In this document: positions 1 to 8,654 of the stretch, one piece after another
Layout of the letters: every line of letters starts with the position of its first letter
Position numbering within the stretch: position 1 is the stretch's first letter
Assembly: GCF_005144885.1 (NCBI RefSeq)
Contig: NZ_CP039690.1
Span: 5,717,001 to 5,781,000, forward strand
Length of the DNA stretch: 64,000 bases
Origin: Phreatobacter stygius
Lineage (GTDB): Bacteria > Pseudomonadota > Alphaproteobacteria > Rhizobiales > Phreatobacteraceae
Direction: 5' to 3'
Notes under the pieces: generated by a model
Database searches by the model: none
What the model was told of the DNA's origin: nothing
Seen by the model: the letters and a program-made list of their open reading frames with translations, nothing else
Made by a program: the position numbers and the translations under genes

Positions 1-238
1 AGAGGGTGGCCGCGTCAGCGGCCGGGTGAGGGTGGTTGCGTCGGCCGGTGAGGTGCATTCCGGGTGAAATCACGGGGGAGCGCCTGTTCAGGCCCTCACC
101 CGCCGGCTCCGCCGGCACCCTCTCCCGCAAGCGGGCGAGGGTTTACGCGCGCGGGGCGTTTCGCTTCATCCCCATTCGCCATTCGCCATTCGCCATTCGC
201 CACTCGCTATCAGCCACTCGCTATCAGCCACTCGCCGA
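1..238. repeat. Dispersed palindromic repeat, family A, copy 1 (truncated by window edge)
   Basis: This copy shares long blocks with the copies near 9.6 and 22.2 kb: a GAGAGGGTGGCCGCG-type start, the GTGAGGGTGGTTGCGTCG block, a CTCTCCCGCAAGCGGGCGAG block and a GGCGTTTCGCTTCATCCCC block. It ends in a run of short CATTCGC/CACTCGC units at about 170-235. Its left part lies outside the window. The last codons and the stop of the neighbouring bpt gene fall inside the tandem tail, so the repeat appears to set the C-terminus of that protein. Confidence 0.85.
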
Positions 239-994
239 CCCGGTCGGCCCGTCGAAACGCAGCCAGCCTTCCGGATGCAGCCTTTCCTGCGGCAGGAAGC
301 GCGCCTTGTAGTCCATCTTGCGCGAGCCTTCGACCCAATAGCCGAGATAGACATAGGGCAGGCCCATCGCCTTGGCGCGCGCGATATGGTCGAGAATGAC
401 CAGGGTGCCGAGCGAGCGCGCCTGAAACTCGGGTTCGAAGAACGAATAGACCAGCGACAGGCCGTCGGCGAGGATATCGGTCAGCACGCAGGCGACCAGG
501 TCGCCCTTGGAGCGGCCGGTGACGCTGGTGTCGATGTCGCGCCGGCGATATTCGACCAGCCGCGTGGTGACGTGGCTGTCCTCGACCATCAGGGCATAGT
601 CGAGCACCGTCATGTCGGCCATGCCGCCGGAGCGGTGGCGCCAGTCGAGATAGGCCCGGAACACCGAATATTGCTCCGATGTCGGCACTGCGGCGCGCAT
701 CTCGCCGACCAGGTCGGCATTGCCTTTCATCACCCGGCGGAACGAGCGGGTCAGGCGGAAATCCTTGACCGGCACGCGCACCGAGACGCAGGCCCGGCAA
801 TTCTCGCAGGCCGGCCGGTAGGCGATCGACTGCGAGCGGCGGAAGCCGCCCTGGGTCAGGATATCGTTCAGGCCCGGCGCGCGCGGCCCGACCAGGTGGG
901 TGAAGACCTTGCGTTCGAACTGGCCCGGCAGATAGGGGCAATTGGTCGGGGCCGTCAGGTAGAACTGGGGTGTGTCGCGCGGTTGCTGGGTCAC
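224..994 (-). CDS. bpt: Aspartate/glutamate leucyltransferase (bacterial arginyltransferase family)
   Basis: This protein transfers leucine (or arginine in relatives) from aminoacyl-tRNA to N-terminal Asp/Glu of proteins, marking them for ClpS/ClpAP degradation in the cytosol. The conserved N-terminal block with C-PYLPG (about residue 19) and CENCRAC (about 63-69) is present. The C-terminal GNAT-like half contains SFFEP and [15 protein letters not shown]. The GTG at 994 is chosen because family members begin [13 protein letters not shown]; a TTG at 1057 would add 21 residues without homology. The final residues (SASG) and stop come from repeat A. Identification is secure; the start is likely but not certain. 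Confidence 0.93.
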   Translation of the reverse strand: MTQQPRDTPQFYLTAPTNCPYLPGQFERKVFTHLVGPRAPGLNDILTQGGFRRSQSIAYRPACENCRACVSVRVPVKDFRLTRSFRRVMKGNADLVGEMRAAVPTSEQYSVFRAYLDWRHRSGGMADMTVLDYALMVEDSHVTTRLVEYRRRDIDTSVTGRSKGDLVACVLTDILADGLSLVYSFFEPEFQARSLGTLVILDHIARAKAMGLPYVYLGYWVEGSRKMDYKARFLPQERLHPEGWLRFDGPTGSASG

Positions 995-1211
995 GGTCTG
1001 GCTCGCACAGGAATCAGGGCCATACCACCCATCCGGCCCCTTTTCATACGATAGCAACCGCCTGTTCGATCACAAGAGCAGGATAATCCGGAGAACCGGG
1101 GCTGTCGCCCGGCGCCGACGGGTTCTCGTTGAACAACCCACGGAGTTCACCGGATGACGTGAGGGGTTGCTGGCGGCACAATAATACCTCCAACGTTAGG
1201 GGAGGTCTCCC

Positions 1212-1475
1212 ATGGCTCGCCTCGCATTGCTTGCAACCGGCCTCGTCGCCGCCATCACCCTCGTCGCCGCCACCACCGCCACCGCCACCGCCAGCGCTTC
1301 GCAGCCGAGCGAGATGCAGGCGCAGCGCCAACGCAGCGCCGCGATGACGCCGCAGCAGGCGCGCACGGCGTGCTGGCAGGAGGCCGGCTTCGGCCCCAGC
1401 ACGCCGCGTCGGAACTATCCGGCCACCCTGCAGCCGCAGGTCGAGCGATGCGTTCGGCAGAAGCTCGGCCGCTGA
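1212..1475 (+). CDS. Small exported protein of unknown function
   Basis: An 87-residue protein with an N-terminal signal peptide: an MAR start, a hydrophobic stretch to about residue 28, and an Ala-Ser-Ala type cleavage region. The mature part is short and carries two cysteines (about 54 and 80) that could form a disulfide after export. A good Shine-Dalgarno (GGGGAGG) lies just before ATG. Its stop codon abuts the ilvA stop on the other strand with no gap. I do not recognise a family; similar short secreted proteins with a WQEAGF-like block are common in Hyphomicrobiales. Confidence 0.7.
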   Translation: MARLALLATGLVAAITLVAATTATATASASQPSEMQAQRQRSAAMTPQQARTACWQEAGFGPSTPRRNYPATLQPQVERCVRQKLGR

Positions 1476-2702
1476 TCAGGTCACGTCGTCGCTGCCCGAG
1501 CTGATCCGGGTTGCCGGCAGGCCCTCGGCCGCCAGCGCCTCCATGATCTCCTGGGCATGGCTGTGGTCGCGCGTCTCCAGCGTGATGTCGAGCTTGGTGC
1601 CCTTGGCCGGCGTGTCGAGGAAATGCCGGCGGTGCTCGACCTCCAGGATATTGGCGCCCATGCGGCCGAGCAGGGTGGCGATGGCGCCAAGCACGCCGGG
1701 GCGGTCCGGAATGGTCATGCGAATGGCGACGATGCGGTCCTCGCGCTCGAGCTCGCGCACCATGATCGAGGCGAGGATGCGCGGATCGATATTGCCGCCG
1801 GTGAGGATCAGCCCGACGCGCTTGTCGCGGAACCGGCCAGGCTCGGCCAGCAAGGCGGCGATGCCGGCGGCGCCGGCGCCCTCGGCAATGGTCTTCTGGC
1901 GGGTGAGGCAGAGATTGACCGCGCGCTCCAGCTGGGTTTCGCTGACCAGGACGATGCGGGACACCTGGTCGCGGACGATCTGCAAGGTGGTCTGGCCGGC
2001 AAATTTGACCGCGATGCCTTCGGCCAGTGTCGGCCCGCCGCAGGGCCGGTCCTCGCCATGCATGGCGTTCCACATGGAGGGGTAGAGCGAGGCCTCGACC
2101 CCGACCACCTCGATGTCAGGCTTGATCGCCTTGGCGGCCAGCGCATTGCCGCCGATCAGTCCGCCGCCGCCGATCGGAATGACCAGCACGTCGAGATCGG
2201 GTTCGTCCTCCAGCATTTCGCAGGCAATGGTGCCCTGGCCGGCCACCACATGCGGGTCGTCGTAGGGATGCACCCAGACCAGGCCTTCGGCCGCCTGGAT
2301 CGCTTCGGCCCGGGCCTGCGCCTCCACCAGGGTCTCGCCATCAAGCACCACGCGGGCGCCGTGGCTGCGGGTTGCCGCCACCTTCACGAAGGGCGTGGTG
2401 ACCGGCATGACGATGGTGGCTGGAATGCCCAGCCGGTTGGCATGAAGGGCCACCGCCTGGGCATGGTTGCCGGCCGACATGGCAATGACGCCGCGCTGGC
2501 GTTCGGCTTCGGTGAGGCTGGCGAGCTTGACCAGCGCGCCGCGCTCCTTGAACGAGTTGGTGACCTGCAGGTTCTCGTATTTGATGAAGACCTGAGCGCC
2601 GGTCATGGCTGAAAGCGGTGGCGCCGGCAGCATGGGCGTGCGCATGACGCGGCCCTTGATGGTCGCGCGGGCGGCTTCGATATCGGCAAAGGACAGCGTC
2701 AC
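1476..2702 (-). CDS. ilvA: Threonine ammonia-lyase (threonine dehydratase) with C-terminal ACT domain
   Basis: A 408-residue PLP enzyme that deaminates threonine to 2-oxobutanoate, the first committed step to isoleucine or part of threonine breakdown. NSFKERGA carries the PLP lysine (about residue 52) and GGGGLIGG is the phosphate-binding loop (about 180). The last 75 residues form one ACT domain (TIPDRPGVLGAIATLLGRMG), so this is the shorter IlvA/TdcB-like type with a single ACT. Start is GTG at 2702, with GGGAGG nine bases upstream and a 4-base GTGA overlap with the stop of the preceding permease gene, implying translational coupling. A longer in-frame extension upstream is a shadow of that gene. 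Confidence 0.95.
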   Translation of the reverse strand: MTLSFADIEAARATIKGRVMRTPMLPAPPLSAMTGAQVFIKYENLQVTNSFKERGALVKLASLTEAERQRGVIAMSAGNHAQAVALHANRLGIPATIVMPVTTPFVKVAATRSHGARVVLDGETLVEAQARAEAIQAAEGLVWVHPYDDPHVVAGQGTIACEMLEDEPDLDVLVIPIGGGGLIGGNALAAKAIKPDIEVVGVEASLYPSMWNAMHGEDRPCGGPTLAEGIAVKFAGQTTLQIVRDQVSRIVLVSETQLERAVNLCLTRQKTIAEGAGAAGIAALLAEPGRFRDKRVGLILTGGNIDPRILASIMVRELEREDRIVAIRMTIPDRPGVLGAIATLLGRMGANILEVEHRRHFLDTPAKGTKLDITLETRDHSHAQEIMEALAAEGLPATRISSGSDDVT

Positions 2703-4129
2703 GCGGGCCTCCCATTCGTGTCGAACAGGCCGTTCGGCCTGACGACGATCAATAGCACCAGCGCGATATAGACCGCCGGGTCGCGCCACTCGATAGGCAG
2801 ATAGCCCGACCAGGCGGTTTCGGCGAGCCCGAGCGCCAGTCCGCCGAGAAAGGCGCCGGGCACCGAGCCGACGCCGCCCAGAATGGCCGCGACCAGGGCC
2901 TTCAGCCCGAACACCGTGCCGAGCGCGAAATGCGCCGAGCCGAAATGCACCGCATGGGCGAAGCCCGCAAGCCCGGCGACGCCGCCGGCCAGCGCGAAGG
3001 TCAGCGCCACCAGCCGGCCGGGATCGACCCCGAACAGGGCGGCCATGCCGGGATCGTCGGCGAAGGCGCGCCAGGACCGGCCGAAGGCCGAACGCCGCAG
3101 CAGCCAGATCAGCCCGAGGGCGATGATCAGCGCGAAGCCGACCACGCCGATCTGGTTGAATGTCACCGTCGTGACGAAATCGCCCGATCGCACCAGGGCA
3201 ATCGGGTCGGAGGCGATCGGCGGCGACCAGCGGGCGCTCGATCCGTGCAGCAGCCGGAGCGCTTCGCTGAGCGCCACCGCCAGGCCAACGGTCGCCACCA
3301 GCACGGCCTGGCCGCTCCGCCGCCGGCCGACGATCGGCGCGACCACCGCGCGGCCGATGGCGAGATTGGTCGCGGCCGCGGTGACCGCGCCGGCACAGAG
3401 CGCCAGGATGAGCGCCGGCACCAGTCCGAAGGCGGCCGCCGCGACGGCCACGATGCCGACCGCGGCATAGGCGCCGGCCACCGCGATCTCGCCGAAGGCC
3501 AGGTTGATCCGGCCGATCAGGCCATAGACCAGCGCATAGGCCGAGGCCAGCAGGCCGTAGAGGGCCGCCGGCGCCAGGCCATTGGCGCCCTGCTGCAGGG
3601 CATAAGCGAAGACCATGGGGATCTCGGGCACCGCCGCCTGGGCCCGGCGCCGCGCCGCCGCGTCGGCGGTCATCCGGGCGTCGCCGAGCCACCAGCGCTG
3701 CAGGATCATCAGCCGGACGGCGCTGAGCGGCCCCCGTTCGGTCTCCAGCCTGATGAGTTCGAAGCGCGCCGCGTCGGTGCCGCCGCCGGCAAAACCGCAG
3801 GTGGCGTAATGGGCGAGGTTGGGCTGGCCCGGCTCGCGCGCCAGATAGTCGATGCGGACGGTGTTCTTCCGGGCCGTCACCGGGCCGTAGCGGATCTCGC
3901 GGATATGGCTGCCCTCGCCATGCAGCGCCGGCAGCACGTCGCGGCAGACCCGCAGGTGGTCGGGCTCGATGATGCTGGCGCAGGCGCCGAGCAGGAGGCA
4001 GAAGAGGAGGGCGGCGGCGAGCCGGAGGGCATTGAAGGCGCCGCGCGTCGAAAATGACCCTCTCCCAGAGGGAGAGGGTGGCAGCGTCAGCTGCCGGGTG
4101 AGGGGATGTCCATCTCCGGGTAAGGCCAT
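2699..4129 (-). CDS. LivH-type ABC permease fused to a lipoprotein-like N-terminal region
   Basis: The C-terminal two thirds is a branched-chain amino acid permease (BPD_transp_2): many hydrophobic helices and the signature GRINLAFGEIAVAGAYAA. Before it lies about 130 residues that begin like a lipoprotein, with a hydrophobic stretch ending in LLGAC, followed by a soluble part with two further cysteines. LivM, LivG, LivF and LivJ are absent here. The start is uncertain: no ATG, GTG or TTG lies between the lipoprotein-like signal and repeat B1, so the nearest usable in-frame ATG (4129) is inside the repeat. Repeat insertion may have displaced the original start. It is coupled to ilvA downstream. 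Confidence 0.75.
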   Translation of the reverse strand: MALPGDGHPLTRQLTLPPSPSGRGSFSTRGAFNALRLAAALLFCLLLGACASIIEPDHLRVCRDVLPALHGEGSHIREIRYGPVTARKNTVRIDYLAREPGQPNLAHYATCGFAGGGTDAARFELIRLETERGPLSAVRLMILQRWWLGDARMTADAAARRRAQAAVPEIPMVFAYALQQGANGLAPAALYGLLASAYALVYGLIGRINLAFGEIAVAGAYAAVGIVAVAAAAFGLVPALILALCAGAVTAAATNLAIGRAVVAPIVGRRRSGQAVLVATVGLAVALSEALRLLHGSSARWSPPIASDPIALVRSGDFVTTVTFNQIGVVGFALIIALGLIWLLRRSAFGRSWRAFADDPGMAALFGVDPGRLVALTFALAGGVAGLAGFAHAVHFGSAHFALGTVFGLKALVAAILGGVGSVPGAFLGGLALGLAETAWSGYLPIEWRDPAVYIALVLLIVVRPNGLFDTNGRPA

Positions 4130-4217
4130 GTGCTCGACGAGCATTGTCGTTCGTTCGGAAGCGGACGACCCCTCACCCGGCAGCTGACGCTGCCACCCTC
4201 TCCCTCTGGGAGAGGGG
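4054..4217. repeat. Dispersed palindromic repeat, family B, copy 1
   Basis: A near-perfect large inverted repeat. Outer arms CCTCTCCCAGAGGGAGAGG and CCTCTCCCTCTGGGAGAGG flank inner arms GGCAGCGTCAGCTGCCGGG and CCCGGCAGCTGACGCTGCC, around a centre containing TGCTCGACGAGCA. The centre and the GTGAGGGG blocks recur in copy B2 near 35.3 kb. It lies between hemB and the permease and supplies the first codons of the permease reading frame. Confidence 0.85.
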
Positions 4218-4253
4218 TGGTTCACCGCGGTTTTTCGCGACCGTTGATCATGC

Positions 4254-5300
4254 TCACCCGCCGTTCAGGATCTTCGCCGCGCGCGGCGCGAAATAGGTCA
4301 AGATCCCGTCGCAGCCGGCACGCTTGAAGCCGATCAGGCTCTCCATCATGGCGCGCTCGCCGTCGATATAGCCGGCGCGCGCCGCGCCCTCGATCATCGC
4401 GTATTCGCCCGACACCTGGTAGGCGAAGGTCGGCACGCCGAAGGCGTCCTTCACCCGCCGGCAGATGTCGAGATAGGGCATGCCGGGCTTCACCATCACC
4501 ATGTCGGCGCCCTCGGCGATGTCGAGCTCGACCTCGCGCAGCGCCTCGTCGGTATTGGCCGGGTCCATCTGATAGGTGCGCTTGTCGCCGATCAGCGTCG
4601 TCTTGGTGCCGATCGCGTCGCGGAACGGCGCATAGAAGCCGGAGGCATATTTCGCCGCATAGCTCATGATCTGGGTGTCTTCGAAACCCGCGGCATCGAG
4701 CGCCTGGCGGATCGCGCCGATCCGCCCGTCCATCATGTCGGAGGGCGCGATGCAGTCGGCCCCGGCTTCGGCCAGCGCCAGCGACTGGCGGCACAGGATC
4801 GCCACCGTCTGGTCGTTGAGGATCCGGCCGTCATCGGTCATCACGCCGTCATGGCCGTGCGAGGTATAGGGGTCGAGCGCCGCATCGGTGATCAGCCCGA
4901 TCTCCGGCACGGCCTGCTTGATGGCGCGCACGGCGCGGCACATCAGGTTGTGGTGGTTCTCGGCTTCCGAACCGGTCTCGTCGCGCAAGGCGGGATCGAC
5001 ATAGGGGAAGGGGGCCAGCGCCGGAATACCGAGCCGTGCCGCAAGCTCGGCCTCGCGCACCGCTTCGTCGATGGTGATCCGGTCGATGCCGGGCATGCTC
5101 GCGATCGGCGTGCGGGCGTCCTGGCTGTCGATCAGGAACAAGGGCCAGATCAGGTCGTCGGTCGTCAGCACATGTTCGCGCACCAGGCGGCGCGTCCAGT
5201 CGGCCTTGCGGTTGCGCCGGAGGCGCGTGCTGAGCGAAAGCTTTTCGGCGGTGGCAGCGGCCGGCAGCGGCAGATGACCACGAAGCGCACGGATCGACAT
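4254..5300 (-). CDS. hemB: Delta-aminolevulinic acid dehydratase (porphobilinogen synthase)
   Basis: Condenses two 5-aminolevulinate molecules to porphobilinogen in tetrapyrrole synthesis (348 residues, cytosolic). The two Schiff-base lysines are visible in AAKYASGFY (about 217) and VMVKPGMPY (about 271). The metal region reads DAALDPYTSHGHDG, the Asp-rich type that uses Mg rather than the Cys-rich zinc site, as known for rhizobial HemB. Start is ATG at 5300 with GAGGAAG upstream; an in-frame ATG nine codons earlier has a weaker context. The gene is followed by repeat B1, so it is probably transcribed alone or with reduced read-through into the permease. Confidence 0.97.
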   Translation of the reverse strand: MSIRALRGHLPLPAAATAEKLSLSTRLRRNRKADWTRRLVREHVLTTDDLIWPLFLIDSQDARTPIASMPGIDRITIDEAVREAELAARLGIPALAPFPYVDPALRDETGSEAENHHNLMCRAVRAIKQAVPEIGLITDAALDPYTSHGHDGVMTDDGRILNDQTVAILCRQSLALAEAGADCIAPSDMMDGRIGAIRQALDAAGFEDTQIMSYAAKYASGFYAPFRDAIGTKTTLIGDKRTYQMDPANTDEALREVELDIAEGADMVMVKPGMPYLDICRRVKDAFGVPTFAYQVSGEYAMIEGAARAGYIDGERAMMESLIGFKRAGCDGILTYFAPRAAKILNGG

Positions 5301-5502
5301 CGTTTTCTTCCTCGCGGCGGGGCGCATCCCGCTCCAAGATCAGAGAGCCCTATCACTCCGGTATCGGCAGGAACAGCCCCGCGAATGCTGTTCTGCGATA
5401 CGTATTCGGCGAGGGGTGGCCACTTTGTCTGTTTCTGTGTCTCATTCAACCTGCGGCTTTGGCCGGGGTGCCGAGTCGCGCGAAGCGAACGGGAGCACAG
5501 CA

Positions 5503-5793
5503 ATGGAAACTCTTCTTCCTATCCTGATCCAACTTATCTCGGGTGCCGTCGGCGGCAATGTCGCCGGCAAGTCGGTCCCCAGCCTGGATCAGGGCACATT
5601 GATCAATTCCATCGGTGGCCTGCTTGGCGGCGGCATCGGTGGCCAGATCATCTCAGCCGTTCTGCCGGGGCTTCTTGCCGGTGGCGGCCTGTCGGTCAGC
5701 GGTATCCTGTCGAGCCTGGTGTCGGGCGGTGTCGGCGGCGGCCTGCTGCTCGCCATCATCGGGGCGGTGAAGAACGCCATGGGCAGCCGCTGA
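5503..5793 (+). CDS. Glycine-rich small membrane protein of unknown function
   Basis: A 97-residue, very Gly/Leu/Ile-rich protein with runs such as GGLLGGGIGGQII and SGGVGGGLLLAIIGAV, predicted to form two or three short hydrophobic segments like glycine-zipper proteins. The start at METLLPIL is chosen because GGGAG precedes it; an earlier in-frame ATG at 5416 would add a polar tail with no conservation expected. Close relatives are found in many Hyphomicrobiales as conserved hypotheticals. It stands alone between hemB (opposite strand) and the acyl-CoA dehydrogenase, so context gives no role. Confidence 0.65.
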   Translation: METLLPILIQLISGAVGGNVAGKSVPSLDQGTLINSIGGLLGGGIGGQIISAVLPGLLAGGGLSVSGILSSLVSGGVGGGLLLAIIGAVKNAMGSR

Positions 5794-5871
5794 TCCCGAT
5801 CCGCGCCGAGCCAAATTTCCGGGGCCTCTGCCGGGCGGCCGAATTGACCGCACCGGCCTCGGCCTCCTAAG

Positions 5872-5897
5872 CCATTGGCGGAGGTGACCGCCAATGG
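5872..5897 (+). promoter_or_regulatory. Hairpin enclosing the ribosome binding site and start codon of the acyl-CoA dehydrogenase
   Basis: CCATTGGCGG and CCGCCAATGG form a perfect 10-bp stem around the six-base loop AGGTGA. The Shine-Dalgarno (GGAGGTGA) spans the stem top and loop, and the ATG at 5894 is paired in the 3' arm. Such a fold would control initiation of the downstream gene. The structure is read directly from the sequence; the regulatory role is inference. Confidence 0.6.
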
Positions 5898-7033
5898 ATT
5901 TCGCTCTTTCCGAGGAACAGCTGGCCTTCCAGGGTGTCGCGCGCGATTTCGCGCGGGACGAACTGGAGCCCCATGCGCGTGACTGGGACGCCGGCTCGAT
6001 CTTTCCCGAGGCCACGCTGCGCAATGCGGCGGCGCTCGGTTTCGCCGGCATCTATGTCCGGGACGACGTTGGCGGAACCGGCTTGAGCCGGCTCGACGCC
6101 GCGCTGATCTTCGAGGAACTGGCCCGCGGCTGCGTCTCGACCACCGCCTATATTTCGATCCACAACATGGCGGCCTGGATGATCGACAGCTACGGTCACC
6201 AGGACCTGCGCCGGCGTTATCTGCCGGATCTCTGCACCATGACCAGCTTCGCCAGCTATTGCCTCACCGAAGCCGGCGCCGGCTCGGATGCGGCTTCGCT
6301 GCGCACGCGGGCGGTGAAGGACGGCAATTCCTACGTGATCAACGGCGCCAAGGCGTTCATTTCCGGCGGCGGCCGCTCCGACGTCTATGTCGTGATGGCG
6401 CGCACCGGCGGCGACGGTCCAAGGGGCATTTCCTGCTTCGTGGTCGACAAGGACACGCCGGGCCTGAGCTTCGGCGCCCAGGAGAAGAAGCTCGGCTGGA
6501 AGAGCCAGCCGACCGCGGTGGTCGATTTCGACAATGTCCGGGTGCCGGCCGAGAACCTGGTCGGCGAGGAGGGCCAGGGCTTCAAGATCGCCATGGCCGG
6601 CCTCGATGGCGGCCGGCTGAACATCGCCGCCTGTTCGCTCGGCGGCGCGCAGTTCTGCCTCGACCGCACGGTCGACTACATGAAGGACCGCCAGCAGTTC
6701 GGCTCGCCGCTCGCGGACTTCCAGGCGCTGCGCTTCCGCGTCGCCGATTACGCCACCGAGCTCGAGGCGGCCCGGCTGATGGTCCGCCGCGCCGCGGTGG
6801 CCGTCGGGGCCAAGGAACCGCGCGCCACCACGCTCGCCGCCATGGCCAAACGCTTCGCCACCGATGTCGGTTTCGAGGTGGTCAATGGCTGCCTGCAGCT
6901 GCATGGCGGCTATGGCTATCTGAACGACCATCCGATCGAGCGCATCCTGCGCGACGTCCGGGTCCACCAGATCCTGGAGGGCACCAACGAGATCATGCGC
7001 GTCATCGTCTCGCGCGATATCCTCGGCACGTGA
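5894..7033 (+). CDS. Acyl-CoA dehydrogenase, probably isobutyryl-CoA dehydrogenase
   Basis: A 379-residue FAD enzyme oxidising an acyl-CoA to the 2-enoyl-CoA. It shows the full acyl-CoA dehydrogenase layout: N-terminal helical domain, YCLTEAGAGSDAASL in the FAD-contacting middle domain, and C-terminal LQLHGGYGYLNDHPIERILRD. The catalytic glutamate lies in LEGTNEI (about 366). Genes for a 3-hydroxyisobutyryl-CoA hydrolase and 3-hydroxyisobutyrate dehydrogenase follow, which makes isobutyryl-CoA (from valine) the likely substrate, though a short/branched-chain role is also possible. The start codon is buried in a hairpin. The next gene begins 14 bp after the stop, so they form an operon. Confidence 0.93.
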   Translation: MDFALSEEQLAFQGVARDFARDELEPHARDWDAGSIFPEATLRNAAALGFAGIYVRDDVGGTGLSRLDAALIFEELARGCVSTTAYISIHNMAAWMIDSYGHQDLRRRYLPDLCTMTSFASYCLTEAGAGSDAASLRTRAVKDGNSYVINGAKAFISGGGRSDVYVVMARTGGDGPRGISCFVVDKDTPGLSFGAQEKKLGWKSQPTAVVDFDNVRVPAENLVGEEGQGFKIAMAGLDGGRLNIAACSLGGAQFCLDRTVDYMKDRQQFGSPLADFQALRFRVADYATELEAARLMVRRAAVAVGAKEPRATTLAAMAKRFATDVGFEVVNGCLQLHGGYGYLNDHPIERILRDVRVHQILEGTNEIMRVIVSRDILGT

Positions 7034-7046
7034 TAACAACCGGCTC

Positions 7047-8150
7047 ATGACCAGATCCGAATCCGATCCGAACACCACCGAAGTGCTGATCGAACGGCGC
7101 GGCAAGGCCGGATTGATCACCTTGAACCGGCCGCAGGCGCTGAACGCCCTGACGCTCGCCATGGTGCGCGCCATCAGGCCGGCGCTCGAAGCCTGGGCGG
7201 TCGACCCGGCCGTCACCCGCGTGGTGATCAAGGCTGCCGGCGAGAAGGCCTTCTGCGCCGGCGGCGACATCCGCGTGCTGCACGACCTCGGCAAGGCTGG
7301 CCGCCAGGACGAGGCGCTGCAGTTCTGGCGCGAGGAATATGAACTCAACATCCTGATCAAGCGCTATCCCAAGCCCTTCATCGCGCTCATCGACGGCATC
7401 GTCATGGGCGGCGGCGTCGGCGTCTCGGTCCATGGCAGCCATGTCGTGGCCGGCGAGAAATTCGCCTTCGCCATGCCGGAGGTCGGCATCGGCTTCTTCC
7501 CCGATGTCGGCGCCACCTATTTCCTGCCGCGCATCCCCGGCGAGATCGGCAGCTATTTCGCCTTGACCGGTGCCCGCATGAAGCAGGGCGATGCGCTGTC
7601 CACCGGGCTCGCCACCCATGCGGTGGCCTCCGCCGATTTCCCCGACCTGATCGACGCGCTCGGCCAGGCCGACCCGGTCGATTCGGCGCTGGAGGCCTTT
7701 GCCCGCCGATCCACGGTGCCGCAGTCGATCACCGGCCGTCGCGCCGCGGTCGACCGCTGTTTCCGTTTCGATACGGTGGAACAGGTGCTCCAGGCGCTCG
7801 ACCAGGACGCCGCGACCCAGGATGGATCTGCCGGGGATTCCTGGGCCGCCGAGACCGCGGCCACCATCCGCTCGAAATCGCCGACCGCGCTGAAGATCGC
7901 GCTCGCCCAGGTGCGCGCCGGCAAGACCATGAGCTTCGAGCAAGCCATGATCACCGAATTCCGCATCGTCTCGCGCGTCTGCCGGGGCCACGACTTCTAT
8001 GAGGGCGTGCGCGCCGTCATCATCGACAAGGACAACCAGCCGCGCTGGCGGCCGGCAAGCCTCGAGGCGGTGACGCCGGCCATGGTCGACGCGCATTTTG
8101 CCCCGCTCGACAGCGGCGAGCTCGATCCGCCGCCGGGGCTTTCGTCGTGA
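7047..8150 (+). CDS. 3-hydroxyisobutyryl-CoA hydrolase (enoyl-CoA hydratase/isomerase family)
   Basis: Hydrolyses 3-hydroxyisobutyryl-CoA to free 3-hydroxyisobutyrate in valine catabolism. At 367 residues it is longer than ordinary enoyl-CoA hydratases and matches the HIBCH subgroup: LNRPQALNAL near the N-terminus, AFCAGGDIRVLH oxyanion region (about 70), DGIVMGGGVGVSVHG (about 117), and PEVGIGFFPDVGATYFL with the acidic residues of the hydrolase branch. The C-terminal extension (YEGVRAVIIDKDNQPRW) is also diagnostic. It sits between acyl-CoA dehydrogenase and mmsB. The next gene starts by a GTGA overlap. Confidence 0.93.
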   Translation: MTRSESDPNTTEVLIERRGKAGLITLNRPQALNALTLAMVRAIRPALEAWAVDPAVTRVVIKAAGEKAFCAGGDIRVLHDLGKAGRQDEALQFWREEYELNILIKRYPKPFIALIDGIVMGGGVGVSVHGSHVVAGEKFAFAMPEVGIGFFPDVGATYFLPRIPGEIGSYFALTGARMKQGDALSTGLATHAVASADFPDLIDALGQADPVDSALEAFARRSTVPQSITGRRAAVDRCFRFDTVEQVLQALDQDAATQDGSAGDSWAAETAATIRSKSPTALKIALAQVRAGKTMSFEQAMITEFRIVSRVCRGHDFYEGVRAVIIDKDNQPRWRPASLEAVTPAMVDAHFAPLDSGELDPPPGLSS

Positions 8151-8617
8151 GCACGACCAAACCGCGGCTCAGCGGCGACGCGCCGATCCAGGCCCATGTC
8201 GAGGTGCGGCTCGACTGGGTGCGCATCCTGACCTGGTTCCTGCGCGCGCTGGCGCTGCTGGCGCTTGGCCGCGGCCTGGTGCAATGGGCGATCATTTGCG
8301 GCTTCCACAGCCTCGACGGCCTCGATTTCGAGCAACTGGCGCCGGGGCTGCAGACCGCCACCATCTTTTTTGCCGTGATCCAGCTGGTCGCCGGCGTCGG
8401 CCTCTGGCTCACCGCCGCCTGGGGCGGCGTCGTCTGGATCATCGCGACGCTGGTGGCGCTGGTGATCGACGCCTCCGCGCCGATCGGCGTCCAGGGCTGG
8501 GTCGAGACCGCCGGCCGGCCGCTCTTCGCCTCGGCCGCCGATATCCTGCTCATTCTCTTCTATGTCGTCATCGCCACCATGGCCGCCCGCCAGATCGATC
8601 ACGGCAGCGGCGACTGA
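8147..8617 (+). CDS. Small four-helix membrane protein (probably DUF6163-like)
   Basis: A 156-residue protein with about four predicted membrane helices: ILTWFLRALALLALGRGLVQ, TATIFFAVIQLVAGVGLWL, GVVWIIATLVALVI and ILLILFYVVIATMAA. It resembles the rhizobial family I remember as DUF6163; that name is from memory and unchecked. It begins with GTG overlapping the hydrolase stop by four bases, so it is translated with the valine genes and may support transport or anchoring. No catalytic motif is visible. Confidence 0.75.
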   Translation: MSTTKPRLSGDAPIQAHVEVRLDWVRILTWFLRALALLALGRGLVQWAIICGFHSLDGLDFEQLAPGLQTATIFFAVIQLVAGVGLWLTAAWGGVVWIIATLVALVIDASAPIGVQGWVETAGRPLFASAADILLILFYVVIATMAARQIDHGSGD

Positions 8618-8654
8618 CCAGCGCGCATCCATAAGAACCTGAGAGGAGGACATC

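Noticed and set aside
2703-3692. Extension of the threonine dehydratase frame to more than 700 codons
   Set aside because: The extra part lies over the permease gene and has shadow composition; GTG 2702 with GGGAGG matches the family start.
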